Notes: a model not told the origin generated them from the sequence alone. Counted from the stretch's first letter, positions 42,692-51,701 are shown. The stretch is 64,000 bases of DNA from an uncultured Oscillospiraceae bacterium (GCA_934565415.1 CAKTHQ010000009.1:1-64000); one strand, 5' to 3'. Made by a program: numbers and translations.

Positions 42692-43059
42692 GCTTTTCCC
42701 TCCTGTTCGTAAGAATCGATGAGCTGCCGGATCTCGGCAATGTCCTTGGCGTTCAGGGGACTGCCCTGAGAGAAGGCCGCCAGAAAGGCGGGAAGGGACC
42801 CGGAAAAGGAGTCGTCCACAAACTGCCGACTCTGGGCGGAGAGATATTGCTGCTTGGTGACCAGGACGGTAACGGTGCCGCCGTTGTTTTCAAAAATGCC
42901 CTGGCTGCACAGCTTTTTGAGTACGGTATAGGTGGTGGATTTTTTCCATTCCAGCTCTTGGGCGCACAGCTTTACCAGCTCGCCGGAGGAAATGGGAGCG
43001 TTTGCCCAAACGATCTCCGCAAAACGCATTTCTACGGTGCCCAGCTTTCGTTCATCCAT
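42688..43059 (-). CDS. BlaI/MecI/CopY family transcriptional repressor
   Basis: A 123-residue winged-helix repressor of the BlaI family: MDERKLGTVEMRFAEIVWAN at the start, helix-turn-helix SSGELVKLCAQELEWKKSTTYTVLKKL (read in two parts near 22-48), and a C-terminal dimerisation region. BlaI-type repressors are cut by their M56 partner. The gene overlaps the M56 gene by 4 nt. Two dyads lie upstream over the promoter (43081-43124), which suggests autoregulation. The targets need not include a beta-lactamase; none is encoded here. Confidence 0.92.
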   Translation of the reverse strand: MDERKLGTVEMRFAEIVWANAPISSGELVKLCAQELEWKKSTTYTVLKKLCSQGIFENNGGTVTVLVTKQQYLSAQSRQFVDDSFSGSLPAFLAAFSQGSPLNAKDIAEIRQLIDSYEQEGKA

Positions 43060-43080
43060 ACTTTATCATCCTTTCTGAAT

Positions 43081-43124
43081 GGTCTATAATTAATCGACCT
43101 AAAAGAAGTCTATCATGGTTAGAC
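43081..43124 (-). promoter_or_regulatory. two dyad operators of the BlaI-type repressor
   Basis: GTCTATCATGGTTAGAC at 43108-43124 overlaps the -10 and spacer of the minus-strand promoter, and GGTCTATAATTAATCGACC at 43081-43099 lies just downstream. Both share GTC-N11-GAC ends. Assignment to the repressor is by position. Confidence 0.6.
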
Positions 43125-43135
43125 CGATTTGTCAA
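43107..43135 (-). promoter_or_regulatory. sigma-A promoter for the BlaI-BlaR1-like operon
   Basis: On the minus strand TTGACA (43130-43135), a 17-nt spacer and TAGACT (43107-43112). A dyad sits in the spacer. Confidence 0.8.
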
Positions 43136-43143
43136 GAAGAAAA

Positions 43144-43171
43144 CTCCCCTTTGGCGCAAACCAAAGGGGAG
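43144..43171 (-). terminator. terminator after the phosphoglucomutase gene
   Basis: CTCCCCTTTGG, a 6-nt loop and CCAAAGGGGAG, with TTTTC following on the minus strand. Confidence 0.85.
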
Positions 43172-43183
43172 CAGAGTATGTAT

Positions 43184-44875
43184 TTAGGCTAGGATGGGTT
43201 TCAGAGCCTCTGCCAGCTTGTCCTTCTGGGCCTGGGCCTCGGCCAGGTCCTTGCCCAGGGTAGTAAAGTAGGTCTTGATCTTGGGCTCGGTGCCGGAGGG
43301 ACGGACCACCACCGTGGCGCCGCCTTCCAGGGCGTAGATCAGAACGTTGGCAGCGGGCAGGCCGGTCTCCTTGCTCTTCTTGTAGTCGGTGGCCTTGAGC
43401 ACCTTGTAGCCGCCGATCTCCGTGGGAGGTGCCTTGCGCAGGGAGTCCATAATGGCGGCCATCTTGTCCATGCCGGACAGGCCGGGGAACTCAAAGGAAT
43501 CCACCTTGTTCAGGTAGCGGCCGAACTTTGCGTAAATGGCTTCCAGCCGCTCCTTGATGGAAGAGCCAATAGAGCGGTAATAGGCAGCCATTTCACAGAT
43601 CAGCATAGAGCCGATGATGGCATCCTTGTCCCGGACATAGGGGCCGGCCAGGTAGCCATAGCTCTCTTCAAAGCCGAAGATGAACCGGTCCACTTCGCCG
43701 GCCTTTTCCAGCTGGGCGATCTGGTCGCCGATCCACTTAAAGCCCGTCAGCACATTGCGCATTTCCACGCCGTAGCTCTTGGCCACTGCGTCGGCCAGGG
43801 GGGTGGAGACAATGGACTTGACGGCCACGGGATCCTTGGGCATGGTGCCGTTTTCAATCCGGCCCTGGCAGATGTAGTCCAGCAGCAGGACGCCTACTTC
43901 GTTGCCGGATACCAGCTCGTAGCTTCCGTCGGGGCAGCGGATGGCGATGCCCACCCGGTCGGCATCCGGGTCGGTGGCCAGCATCAGGTCCGCACCGGAC
44001 TTCTTGGCCAGCTCCAGGCCCAAACGCAGAGCTTCAAAAATTTCGGGATTGGGATAAGGACAGGTGGGGAAATTGCCGTCGGGGAACTGCTGCTCGGGGA
44101 CAATGGTAATATCGGTAATACCGATGTCGCGGAGTACTCGGGTCACAGGCACCAGGCCGGAGCCGTTCAGGGGGGAGTACACCAGCTTCAGCCCGGCGGT
44201 CTTGCACAGGCCGGGACGGACGGAGCGGGCCTTGATGGCGTCGTACAGCGCTTCCTTGCAGGCATCCTCCACATACTGGATCATGCCGGAGGCCATACCT
44301 TCTTCAAAGGAAACCAGCTTGGCACCGGTGAGCACATCGGTCTTCTGAATTTCATCGTAGACTACGGCAGCGGCATCGTCGGTCATCTGGCAGCCGTCGG
44401 GGCCGTAGGCCTTGTAGCCGTTGTACTTGGCAGGGTTGTGGGAGGCGGTAATCATAATGCCCGCGTTGGCACCGTAGTACCGGGTGGCAAAGCTCAAAGC
44501 GGGAACAGGCATCAGGGCGTCATAAATCCGTACATGGACTCCATTGGCGGCCAATACCTTAGCAGCCTCTTTGGCAAACACATCGGAGTTGATGCGGCTA
44601 TCGTAGGAAATGGCGACCAGCTGATTGCCGCCCTGGGTCTTTACCCAGTTGGCAAGCCCCTGGGTGGCCTGACGGACCACATAGATATTCATTCGGTTGG
44701 TACCGGCACCCAGAACGCCCCGCAAACCGGCAGTGCCAAACTTCAGAGCTACGGCAAAGCGCTCCTTGATCTGCAGGTCGTTGCCCTGAATCTCCTGGAG
44801 CTCCCTGGTCAGTGCCGGGTCTTCCAGCTCTGTCTCGGACCAACGCTTGTAATCATCCAAATACATTTCATTCAC
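43184..44875 (-). CDS. phosphoglucomutase/phosphomannomutase (phospho-sugar mutase)
   Basis: A 563-residue alpha-D-phosphohexomutase of the PgcA type that interconverts glucose-1-phosphate and glucose-6-phosphate, feeding UDP-glucose and glycolipid or cell-wall polymer synthesis. The phosphoserine loop ITASHNPAKYNG is near 143-154, the metal-binding loop TDPDADRVGIA near 298-308, the sugar-binding FGFEESYGYL near 400-409, and the phosphate-binding RPSGTEPKIK near 526-535. It has its own promoter and terminator. The length is close to Bacillus PgcA. Confidence 0.93.
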   Translation of the reverse strand: MNEMYLDDYKRWSETELEDPALTRELQEIQGNDLQIKERFAVALKFGTAGLRGVLGAGTNRMNIYVVRQATQGLANWVKTQGGNQLVAISYDSRINSDVFAKEAAKVLAANGVHVRIYDALMPVPALSFATRYYGANAGIMITASHNPAKYNGYKAYGPDGCQMTDDAAAVVYDEIQKTDVLTGAKLVSFEEGMASGMIQYVEDACKEALYDAIKARSVRPGLCKTAGLKLVYSPLNGSGLVPVTRVLRDIGITDITIVPEQQFPDGNFPTCPYPNPEIFEALRLGLELAKKSGADLMLATDPDADRVGIAIRCPDGSYELVSGNEVGVLLLDYICQGRIENGTMPKDPVAVKSIVSTPLADAVAKSYGVEMRNVLTGFKWIGDQIAQLEKAGEVDRFIFGFEESYGYLAGPYVRDKDAIIGSMLICEMAAYYRSIGSSIKERLEAIYAKFGRYLNKVDSFEFPGLSGMDKMAAIMDSLRKAPPTEIGGYKVLKATDYKKSKETGLPAANVLIYALEGGATVVVRPSGTEPKIKTYFTTLGKDLAEAQAQKDKLAEALKPILA

Positions 44876-44928
44876 CTATCCTTACTTATGGTAACTTTCA
44901 ATTGCATTTTTGCAAATTTGACAACTAC

Positions 44929-44957
44929 AATATAATCCATTTTTTATAATTTGTCAA
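44929..44957 (-). promoter_or_regulatory. sigma-A promoter for phosphoglucomutase
   Basis: On the minus strand TTGACA (44952-44957), a 17-nt spacer and TATATT (44929-44934). In the gap 44876-45246, this promoter and the hairpin at 45015-45065 are the only recognisable features. Confidence 0.85.
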
Positions 44958-45014
44958 TATGCTCAAAAAACCTGCAAAAAAAAGCCGTTGTTTTTGCCAG
45001 GAGACCCTTTTGCG

Positions 45015-45065
45015 CAAAAAGCCCGCAGCGGCCGGAGTGGCAATCTTCCGGGGCACTGCGGGTTT
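45015..45065 (-). terminator. two-tier hairpin, probable terminator of the flavodoxin operon
   Basis: CCCGCAG/CTGCGGG outer arms and CCGGA/TCCGG inner arms, with CTTTTT on the minus strand. It lies about 180 nt past the flavodoxin stop, giving a long 3' untranslated region in which no convincing gene is seen. Confidence 0.6.
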
Positions 45066-45246
45066 TCGCATCCATGCAATAGGCGCTGCAAACGAACGCC
45101 AAGCATAGTGGGGGAGCAGAAGGCAAGGCAATTTCCCTTTTGCTCTATAGGACCCGTTTTAAGAAGCATTCAGATAAGGATGGCAAGAAAAGCGTGAAAA
45201 GTTAGGAGGAGTTTTCAGTTTTTTGAACGCTTCCAGGGGGGTACAC

Positions 45247-45669
45247 TTAAGCTAATTGAGCGCCAAAGGTGCGGCATTGCTCAAGAGCGTCCTCATCAGG
45301 CTGCTCCTGGCAGATGACGCTTTCGCAGGCGAGGATGGCGCCGTCATCCCGGCAGGTATCCTCCCAGGTGCGCATCCATTCGCCGTCGCCCCAGCCGTAG
45401 GAGCCGAAGAGGGCGATTTTCTTACCGGAAAGCCCGCTTTCGCAATCCTGGAACATGGGCAAAAATTCGCTGTCTTCCAGTTCCTCGGCACCCATGGCAG
45501 GGCAGCCAAAGGCGATAGCATCAAAATCCGGAACCTGGCGGCCGGAGAACTCAGAAGCGGTGAACAGACTGCACTCGGCGCCGGCCTGTTTGGCGCCTTC
45601 CGCTACGGCCGAAGCCATGGCCTCGGTGTTTCCGGTGCTGCTCCAATAAACAACTGCAATTTTAGACAT
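45247..45669 (-). CDS. flavodoxin
   Basis: A 140-residue FMN-binding electron carrier that can replace ferredoxin when iron is scarce. The phosphate-binding loop VYWSSTGNTEAMA is at about 8-20, CPAMGAEELED near 55-65 covers the isoalloxazine loop, and FGSYGWGDGEWM near 87-98 is typical of short-chain clostridial flavodoxins. It is the third gene of the operon beginning at 46365 and starts 32 nt after DUF3793. The operon promoter carries a dyad that may bind a metal-dependent repressor. Confidence 0.93.
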   Translation of the reverse strand: MSKIAVVYWSSTGNTEAMASAVAEGAKQAGAECSLFTASEFSGRQVPDFDAIAFGCPAMGAEELEDSEFLPMFQDCESGLSGKKIALFGSYGWGDGEWMRTWEDTCRDDGAILACESVICQEQPDEDALEQCRTFGAQLA

Positions 45670-45701
45670 AGGTCAAGATTCCTTTCTGCGTTTGTGGTAT
45701 A

Positions 45702-46241
45702 TCAACCGGCTACGGTAAGCCGCTCAATATCGGTGCCATGTGCCAGCTGCTTACAATATACCCGCTGGCATTTTTTAAAAGCGGCAAAGGTTTTCTCTGC
45801 CTGCAGCGTATCTCCGTAGACCTTCCAGCAGCCGGTGCATTTGCAGGGCCGCTTTTCCAGGAAGCCCAGCACATCCTCCGGAGGATAGCCCAAAAAAAGG
45901 CCAATTTCATGGGGAAATTCCTCGGATTCCCGGATTCGCTCCATGAGCCTGGGAAGACATTGCTGTTTTCCGGTATAGCCCCGCTCCTTTAAAATTTGGA
46001 TAGCCATCGGGTTCTCCAGGTCCTTGCTAAGCCGGGAAGGGCGATACAGGTAAATAAGCGCGGAATGTTCTTTCATCCGCAGGGGGAGGGCCCGCAGCCC
46101 TTTGGGCACCAAGATCCCATTGAGTCTGCGCAGGGAACCATAGAAGGACGGCTTATCTGTGATGGGGCACACAAACAAGCTGCCGGTTTTCAGGTTCGCC
46201 AAGGTGGGCGCACATTGACGAACGATCAATTCTTCAGACAT
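45702..46241 (-). CDS. DUF3793 family protein
   Basis: A 179-residue soluble protein recognised as DUF3793: it has the early segment CAPTLANLKTGSLF, then FPHEIGLFLGYPPEDVLGFL near 110-129 and a Cys-rich KCTGCWKVYGD near 135-145 that could bind metal. The family has no known function; from memory it often sits near flavodoxin and iron-transport genes in Clostridia. Its start overlaps the 43-residue peptide gene by 8 nt, which implies coupling. Confidence 0.82.
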   Translation of the reverse strand: MSEELIVRQCAPTLANLKTGSLFVCPITDKPSFYGSLRRLNGILVPKGLRALPLRMKEHSALIYLYRPSRLSKDLENPMAIQILKERGYTGKQQCLPRLMERIRESEEFPHEIGLFLGYPPEDVLGFLEKRPCKCTGCWKVYGDTLQAEKTFAAFKKCQRVYCKQLAHGTDIERLTVAG

Positions 46242-46365
46242 GGCGGCCCTCCCGGGTGCGGAAGAAAGCAGACATCAGAAGGTTGCGGACATGAATGGAA
46301 CCGAAAAGAATCAAAGCGATGAGAAGCAGTGAAACACAAGAGGGAGCATTTTTTAGAATATCCAT
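46234..46365 (-). CDS. 43-residue membrane peptide heading the flavodoxin operon
   Basis: A small gene with an AGGAGG ribosome binding site just upstream of its ATG at 46365 (spacing about 6 nt). The peptide begins MDILKNAPSC, has one hydrophobic helix (about 10-31, with SLLLIALILFG) and ends in an Arg-rich tail (RTREGRHV). Its stop lies within the first codons of DUF3793 (8-nt overlap), so the two are probably translationally coupled. No family is recognised. It would be a single-pass membrane peptide in a flavodoxin operon that is possibly iron-regulated. Confidence 0.7.
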   Translation of the reverse strand: MDILKNAPSCVSLLLIALILFGSIHVRNLLMSAFFRTREGRHV

Positions 46366-46387
46366 ATCCGAACCTCCTGAAGTATTG

Positions 46388-46403
46388 GTTAGCCTTTGCT
46401 AAC
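46388..46403. promoter_or_regulatory. dyad operator in the flavodoxin operon promoter
   Basis: A perfect GTTAGC-CTTT-GCTAAC dyad immediately downstream of the -10 element, at the expected transcription start. It resembles DtxR/MntR-type metal-repressor sites in form. That reading is inference. Confidence 0.65.
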
Positions 46404-46410
46404 TGCAGAC

Positions 46411-46439
46411 ATCATACATCAGGATACGGGATTTGTCAA
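46411..46439 (-). promoter_or_regulatory. sigma-A promoter for the small-peptide/DUF3793/flavodoxin operon
   Basis: On the minus strand TTGACA (46434-46439), a 17-nt spacer and TATGAT (46411-46416). Confidence 0.88.
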
Positions 46440-46501
46440 GTACTATTTTCCTAGCTGCCTAGTATTTTTATAGGGATTCTTTTTCGACAGCATACAGGAT
46501 C

Positions 46502-46538
46502 AAAAAAACGCCGCCTTGGGGGAGAGCCAAGGCGGCGT
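46502..46538 (-). terminator. terminator after the D-lactate dehydrogenase-type gene
   Basis: ACGCCGCCTTGG and CCAAGGCGGCGT, followed on the minus strand by a seven-base T-run. The bases between it and the gene end (46539-46656) hold no recognised feature. Confidence 0.9.
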
Positions 46539-46656
46539 TCCGGCAGAAAAGTCGCGCATTCCGGGGAAATAATCTGCCAACAGACAGACTAACCCAATGG
46601 GCGGCATTTATGCAAGGGGAATGTGTCGAACCGAAAAAAACAGGCTTTGTCCGGTA

Positions 46657-47640
46657 TCAGTAACGGACCTCGGTGCTTTCGTTGGGATGGCCGGCAAAGA
46701 AGGCACAGAGATTATCTACCGTGGTAGAGGCAATGCTGTCCAGGGCCTCCTGCGTCAGGAAGGCCTGGTGAGAGGAGACAATCACATTGGGCATGGCAAT
46801 CAGCCGCACCAACTTATCGTCCTGGACAATGTGGCCGGAGTAATCCTCGTAGAAAAAGTCACCTTCCTCTTCGTATACATCCAGGCAGGCAGCCCCCACC
46901 TTTTTCTCCTTGATACCGGTAATCAGATCCTCCGTATTAATGAGCCCGCCCCTGGAGGTGTTTAAAATGGTTACACCCTTTTTCATCCTGGCAATAGAGG
47001 ACGCATCGATAATGTGCCTGGTATCCTCGGTCAAGGGGCAGTGAAGGGAAATAATATCCGATTTGGCAAAGAGTTCCGGCAGTTCTACATAATGGAGCCC
47101 GCTGCCCTGGGCGGGATACTTGTCATAGGCCAGAATTTCCATGCCAAATCCCTTGCAGATATCCGCAAAGACCCGGCCGATTTTGCCGGTACCGATAATG
47201 CCTACGGTTTTGCCGTGAAGATCAAAGCCAGCCAGGCCCTGCAGGCTGAAATTAAAGTCCCGGGTACGGATATAGGCTTTGTGAGTCCGACGGTTAATGG
47301 TCAGCAGCAGCGCCATAGCGTGCTCAGCAACGGCATAAGGAGAGTAGGCAGGGACCCGGTAAACAGGCAGCTTCCCCTGGCAGGCTTTGATATCTACATT
47401 ATTAAATCCGGCGCACCGCAGGGCAATGACTTTGATGCCCAATTCATACAACTTCCGTACCACATTGGCGTTTACCGTATCGTTGACAAACACACATACG
47501 GCATCGTATCCCGCTGCCAGGGAGACGGTATCCTCGTTCAACCGGGTCTCGAAGTATTTGATCTCCAAATCAGAGTCCGCGGCATAGTGGTCAAATCCAG
47601 GAACATCGTATGGCTTAGTATCGAAAAAAGCAACCTTCAT
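46657..47640 (-). CDS. D-2-hydroxyacid dehydrogenase, probable D-lactate dehydrogenase
   Basis: A 327-residue NAD-dependent dehydrogenase of the D-isomer family. It has ALRCAGFNNVDI near 73-84 with the catalytic Arg region, the Rossmann motif VGIIGTGKIGRV near 145-156, the Glu region LNTSRGGLINTEDL near 226-239, and a C-terminal VSSHQAFLT near 292-300 with the catalytic His. The overall pattern is that of LdhA-type D-lactate dehydrogenases that reduce pyruvate in fermentation. A related 2-hydroxyacid such as hydroxyisocaproate could be the substrate. It is monocistronic with its own promoter and terminator. Confidence 0.87.
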   Translation of the reverse strand: MKVAFFDTKPYDVPGFDHYAADSDLEIKYFETRLNEDTVSLAAGYDAVCVFVNDTVNANVVRKLYELGIKVIALRCAGFNNVDIKACQGKLPVYRVPAYSPYAVAEHAMALLLTINRRTHKAYIRTRDFNFSLQGLAGFDLHGKTVGIIGTGKIGRVFADICKGFGMEILAYDKYPAQGSGLHYVELPELFAKSDIISLHCPLTEDTRHIIDASSIARMKKGVTILNTSRGGLINTEDLITGIKEKKVGAACLDVYEEEGDFFYEDYSGHIVQDDKLVRLIAMPNVIVSSHQAFLTQEALDSIASTTVDNLCAFFAGHPNESTEVRY

Positions 47641-47683
47641 AGCAAAAATCCTCCAAATGAATTCGTATTAATTTATCGATATG

Positions 47684-47712
47684 ATTATAATGAATAAGGG
47701 CGCACTTGTCAA
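47684..47712 (-). promoter_or_regulatory. sigma-A promoter for the D-lactate dehydrogenase-type gene
   Basis: On the minus strand TTGACA (47707-47712), a 17-nt spacer and TATAAT (47684-47689). It matches the consensus at all twelve positions, so strong expression is likely. Confidence 0.93.
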
Positions 47713-47820
47713 TTGATTTCCGTCCCTTTTTCAGAATTTGTGGAGATGAATAAAGGGTGCCCCAAAAAGAAGGAAAAATGCCATCATTTTGCCAAACCGG
47801 GCGGAATGTAAAAAAGACAG

Positions 47821-47849
47821 TTGCAGGATGGAGGAACCTTTGCTATAAT
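47821..47849 (+). promoter_or_regulatory. sigma-A promoter for the gdpP operon
   Basis: TTGCAG (47821-47826), a 17-nt spacer ending in TGC, and TATAAT (47844-47849). Confidence 0.88.
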
Positions 47850-47904
47850 AAGATAGCTTGTTTGTACATTCGTGTACAATGCCGCACCGAAAGGAGATGG
47901 CTCT

Positions 47905-49872
47905 ATGGATAAGAAATTGGAACGGTTTGTCAGGCCCGGGAAGGGACTCTATATCGTTATTCTTTTTGGCTTCTGTGCCATGGCCTTTTTGGCGGGCCAT
48001 TATTGGCTGGGTGCCGCAGAGGCAGTGGTCAGTATTCTCACCTGTGCCTACTATCTGGTAGATCGGCAGCATCGCAGGCGAATGCTGCAGCAGTATATCC
48101 AGTCGGAGCAGGAAACGCTGGAAGGCATTTCCAAGGGAGATGGCCCTCTTCCGGCCGTAATGGTTCGGATGGAAGACGGCAGTATTGTGTGGGAGAACTT
48201 CCGGTTTTCGGAGCTTTCCAGCAACGCAAAGAATGTGGTAGACGAGAAGCTGGATTCGGTTTTTCCGGATTTTTCGCTGGACTTTTTGGCCACCGGAAAA
48301 AATGAATCTCCCCAGGATGTAACCCTGGGCAATCGCCGTTATCGGGTCTACGGAACGCTTCTGCGGGGATCGGACAGTCGTCTGGGGGTTTTGTATCTCA
48401 GCGACCTGACGGAGCTCTACCAGGTACGGGATGAATATATTCGCTCCCGCCCGGTAACAGCTATTATTCTCATTGATAACTATGAGGAAATGACCCAAAA
48501 TCTGACGGAAGGTGCCACCTCCAAGCTGAATGCGAACCTCAACGATGCCATTACCCAATGGACAGAGGATTACCATGGTCTGCTTCGCCGATTGGAACGG
48601 AACCGCTTCCTGTTCATTTTTGAAAAACGGGACCTGGAGCGTGCAAAAGAGGATAAGTTCTCCTTGCTGGATGATATTCACAAGGTTGTCAGTCCCTCCG
48701 GTCTGGCTGCATCCATTTCCATTGGACTGGGCGTGGACAGCGTGGATTTTGAGGAGGGCTACCGTTTTGCGTCTCTGGGCATCGAAATGGCCCTCAGCCG
48801 GGGCGGAGATCAGGCGGTAATCAAAGACCGCTTCAACTTCGATTTTTACGGCGGCCGCAGTAAAGAGACGGATTACAAGAGCAAGGTCCGTTCCCGGGTT
48901 ACCGCCAATTCCCTGATGGAATTGATTGCCCAGAGCGACCATGTCTTTATTATGGGCCACCGGAATGCAGACCTGGATTCCTTGGGTGCCGCTGTTGGCA
49001 TTAATTGCCTCTGCCGGAAAAAAGGAAAGAAAGCCAGCATTGTCATCGATTTGGAGCACAACGCCGCCGGAAGGCTTCTGGAAGAGCTGCAGCTGGTTCC
49101 GGAATACCGGGATGTATTCGTCTCTGGCCAGGATGCGCTTTTGATGTGCGATAACCGCAGTATTCTGGTGGTTGTGGATACCAACCGTCCGGATCAGGTG
49201 GAGTTTAGGCCGCTGCTGGAGTCTATTTCCAAGGTGTGTGTGGTAGATCATCACAGAAGGGCAGCGGATTATATCAATCCCGTAGTAGTCAATCTTCACG
49301 AGACCTACGCTTCTTCCGCTTCGGAATTGGTTACGGAGATGATTACCTATGCCGTAGAAAGCCGGGATGTTCTGCCCATCGAAGCCAAAAGTCTGATGGC
49401 TGGTATCTGCCTGGACACCAAGTTCTTTAATGTACGCTCCGGCGAGCGTACTTTTGAGGCCGCCGCTGTCTTGCGACGAATGGGTGCGGATACAACGGAA
49501 GTAAAGCTGCTGCTGCAAAACGACTTCCACGATACACTGGAAAAATACCAGATTATCAAAGAGGCCAAGCTCTACCGGGACGAATTGGCCATTGCAGCTT
49601 TGGAGCAGCCTACCAACCGGATTCTGGCTGCCCAGGCAGCAGACGAACTGCTAAACATTTCCGGTATTACCGCTTCCTTTGTGCTTTATCCCGATGAGGG
49701 GCAGGTAATTATTTCTGCCAGAAGCATTGGCTCTGCCAATGTGCAGGTAATTCTGGAACCCCTTGGCGGCGGCGGCAACGCAGCTACCGCCGGTGCCCAG
49801 ATGAAGGGGGTAGATGTAAAGGAAGCCTTGGATAAGCTGATTGCGTCTATCGACGCTTTCTATGAAGAATAA
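47905..49872 (+). CDS. gdpP: cyclic-di-AMP phosphodiesterase GdpP
   Basis: GdpP hydrolyses c-di-AMP and so affects potassium balance, cell-wall stress and beta-lactam tolerance. The 655-residue protein has two N-terminal membrane helices (about 15-52), a PAS-like domain (about 70-150), a degenerate GGDEF domain (about 165-300) and the DHH/DHHA1 catalytic part, with [13 protein letters not shown] near 350-362, VVDTNRPD near 423-430, the DHH motif VVDHHRRA near 446-453, and a Gly-rich [12 protein letters not shown] near 622-633. The ATG at 47905 follows AAAGGAG. It heads the gdpP-rplI-dnaB-tilS-hpt-ftsH cluster. Confidence 0.95.
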   Translation: MDKKLERFVRPGKGLYIVILFGFCAMAFLAGHYWLGAAEAVVSILTCAYYLVDRQHRRRMLQQYIQSEQETLEGISKGDGPLPAVMVRMEDGSIVWENFRFSELSSNAKNVVDEKLDSVFPDFSLDFLATGKNESPQDVTLGNRRYRVYGTLLRGSDSRLGVLYLSDLTELYQVRDEYIRSRPVTAIILIDNYEEMTQNLTEGATSKLNANLNDAITQWTEDYHGLLRRLERNRFLFIFEKRDLERAKEDKFSLLDDIHKVVSPSGLAASISIGLGVDSVDFEEGYRFASLGIEMALSRGGDQAVIKDRFNFDFYGGRSKETDYKSKVRSRVTANSLMELIAQSDHVFIMGHRNADLDSLGAAVGINCLCRKKGKKASIVIDLEHNAAGRLLEELQLVPEYRDVFVSGQDALLMCDNRSILVVVDTNRPDQVEFRPLLESISKVCVVDHHRRAADYINPVVVNLHETYASSASELVTEMITYAVESRDVLPIEAKSLMAGICLDTKFFNVRSGERTFEAAAVLRRMGADTTEVKLLLQNDFHDTLEKYQIIKEAKLYRDELAIAALEQPTNRILAAQAADELLNISGITASFVLYPDEGQVIISARSIGSANVQVILEPLGGGGNAATAGAQMKGVDVKEALDKLIASIDAFYEE

Positions 49873-49886
49873 GGAGATTGAGAAAC

Positions 49887-50333
49887 ATGAAAGTTATTTT
49901 GCTGCAAGATGTAAGAGGAAAGGGTAAGAAGGGCCAGATGCTGGAGGTTTCCGACGGCTACGCCCGGAACTATATGCTGCCCAGAAAAATGGCTATTGAA
50001 GCCACTGCAGACGCGGTGAATACCATGCGCATGAACGACAAGGCCACTCAGGAGCGAATTGCCCGGGAAAAGGCGGAAGCAATGGAAACCGCCAAGAAGC
50101 TGCGGGAAATGACCGTCACGGTTACGGCCAAGGGCGGCGGAAACGGGCGGCTCTTCGGTTCCGTTACAAACCAGGAAATCGCCGATGCGCTGAAAGCAAA
50201 AACAGGTATTGCTCTGGATAAGCGGAAAATCGTTATTAACGACGCCATTAAGAATGTAGGCACCTACACCGTTACCTGCAAACTGGGCTACGAAATTACC
50301 GCCCCCCTGACCGTCAAGATCGAGGAAGGCTGA
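49887..50333 (+). CDS. rplI: 50S ribosomal protein L9
   Basis: L9 binds 23S rRNA at the base of the L1 stalk and helps maintain reading frame. The 148-residue protein has the N-terminal rRNA-binding domain with [15 protein letters not shown] and [15 protein letters not shown], a long connecting helix, and a C-terminal domain with [20 protein letters not shown]. The ATG at 49887 with AAGGAGA upstream gives the canonical MKVILLQD start. It lies 14 nt after gdpP. Confidence 0.97.
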   Translation: MKVILLQDVRGKGKKGQMLEVSDGYARNYMLPRKMAIEATADAVNTMRMNDKATQERIAREKAEAMETAKKLREMTVTVTAKGGGNGRLFGSVTNQEIADALKAKTGIALDKRKIVINDAIKNVGTYTVTCKLGYEITAPLTVKIEEG

Positions 50334-50363
50334 GAAATCCACCAAATATAAAGGAGGGAGCCT

Positions 50364-51701
50364 ATGGATGAGGAATTGATTGCTCGCCAGCAGCCCCAAT
50401 CCCTGGAGGCGGAGCAGGCCGTTCTCGGCTCCATTCTCATTGATAGCCAATGCGTATCCGATGTGATCGGAATCCTGAAGCCGGAGGACTTTTACCTGGA
50501 GCAAAACCGGGAGATTTATGAAGCTATTTATACGATGTTCAACTTCTCCCAGACCATCGACCCGGTCACGGTCTTGGATAAGCTGAAGGAACTGGGCTAT
50601 TACCACGACAATTCCCGGGATTATGTATCCCAGCTGATGGAAATCACGCCTACGGCCGCCAATGTGGTAAGGTACGCAAACATTGTCCAGGAAAAGTCCA
50701 TGCTCCGCGGTCTGGGGCAGGCGGCGGGGGAAATCTCCGATATGGTCTACGACCAGATGGGTACACCTGCCGACATTCTGGAATCTGCCGAAAAAAAGAT
50801 TTATGCCATCCGCAAAGGCGAGCGGGGAGACAGCCTGGAGCACATCGGCACTACCATGCATCGGGTATTCGACCGGCTGAATGAGCTGGCAATGTCGGAC
50901 TCCGCAATCCCGGGCCTTTCTACGGGGCTGCGGGATCTGGATCCCAAAATCAACGGCCTGAATAAGTCTGATCTTCTGCTGGTTGCCGCCCGTCCGGCTA
51001 TGGGTAAATCTGCCTTTGCGCTGAACATCGGGGTGAACGTGGCTAAGAAATACAAAAAGACCGTGGCGATTTTTAACCTGGAAATGTCCCGGGAGCAGTT
51101 GGCTATGCGCCTATTGGCCAATGAAAGCATGGTGGAGCTGCAAAAGCTGACCACAGGTAAGCTCAGTGACGAGGAGTGGATCAAAATCTGTCAGGCAGGA
51201 TCCGCCTTGAGTCAGACAGATATCCGTATTGATGACAATCCCTCCGTTACGGTAGCAGATATCAATGCCAAGTGCCGCCGTCTTGATAACCTGGGCCTTA
51301 TTATCATCGATTACCTTCAGTTGATGCAGGGCTCCGGCTACGGGAAGAATAACGAAAACCGTGTAGTTGTAGTAGGCGAAATCTCCCGATCTTTAAAGAT
51401 TATGGCCAAGGAATTGAATGTGCCAGTGGTGTGTCTGAGTCAGTTGTCCCGTGCGGTGGAAAGCCGGACGGATAAGCGTCCCATTCTGTCAGACCTTCGG
51501 GAATCCGGCGCTATTGAGCAGGATGCAGACTCCGTCATGTTTCTATACCGGGATGAATACTATAATGAGAATACAGAGGAAAAGGGCATTGCAGAATGCA
51601 TTGTTGCAAAAAACCGTCACGGAGAAACCGGGGCGGTAAAGCTGCAATGGATCGGCCAGTACCAGATGTTCGGCGATTTGGAGTGGAAGCATGCTGAATA
51701 A
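50364..51701 (+). CDS. dnaB: replicative DNA helicase
   Basis: DnaB unwinds DNA at the replication fork as a hexamer. The 445-residue protein (known as DnaC in Bacillus) has the N-terminal primase-interaction domain with PQSLEAEQAVLGSIL near 12-26 and a RecA-type motor with Walker A ARPAMGKSAFAL near 209-220, Walker B LIIIDYLQLM near 311-320 and the arginine-finger region DLRESGAIEQDAD near 376-388. AAGGAGG lies ahead of its start. It overlaps tilS by 11 nt. Confidence 0.97.
   Translation: MDEELIARQQPQSLEAEQAVLGSILIDSQCVSDVIGILKPEDFYLEQNREIYEAIYTMFNFSQTIDPVTVLDKLKELGYYHDNSRDYVSQLMEITPTAANVVRYANIVQEKSMLRGLGQAAGEISDMVYDQMGTPADILESAEKKIYAIRKGERGDSLEHIGTTMHRVFDRLNELAMSDSAIPGLSTGLRDLDPKINGLNKSDLLLVAARPAMGKSAFALNIGVNVAKKYKKTVAIFNLEMSREQLAMRLLANESMVELQKLTTGKLSDEEWIKICQAGSALSQTDIRIDDNPSVTVADINAKCRRLDNLGLIIIDYLQLMQGSGYGKNNENRVVVVGEISRSLKIMAKELNVPVVCLSQLSRAVESRTDKRPILSDLRESGAIEQDADSVMFLYRDEYYNENTEEKGIAECIVAKNRHGETGAVKLQWIGQYQMFGDLEWKHAE

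Noticed and set aside
44958-45246. possible small genes in the gap between flavodoxin and phosphoglucomutase
   Set aside because: Several overlapping 60-70 codon frames exist on both strands, but none has a good ribosome binding site or a plausible composition.
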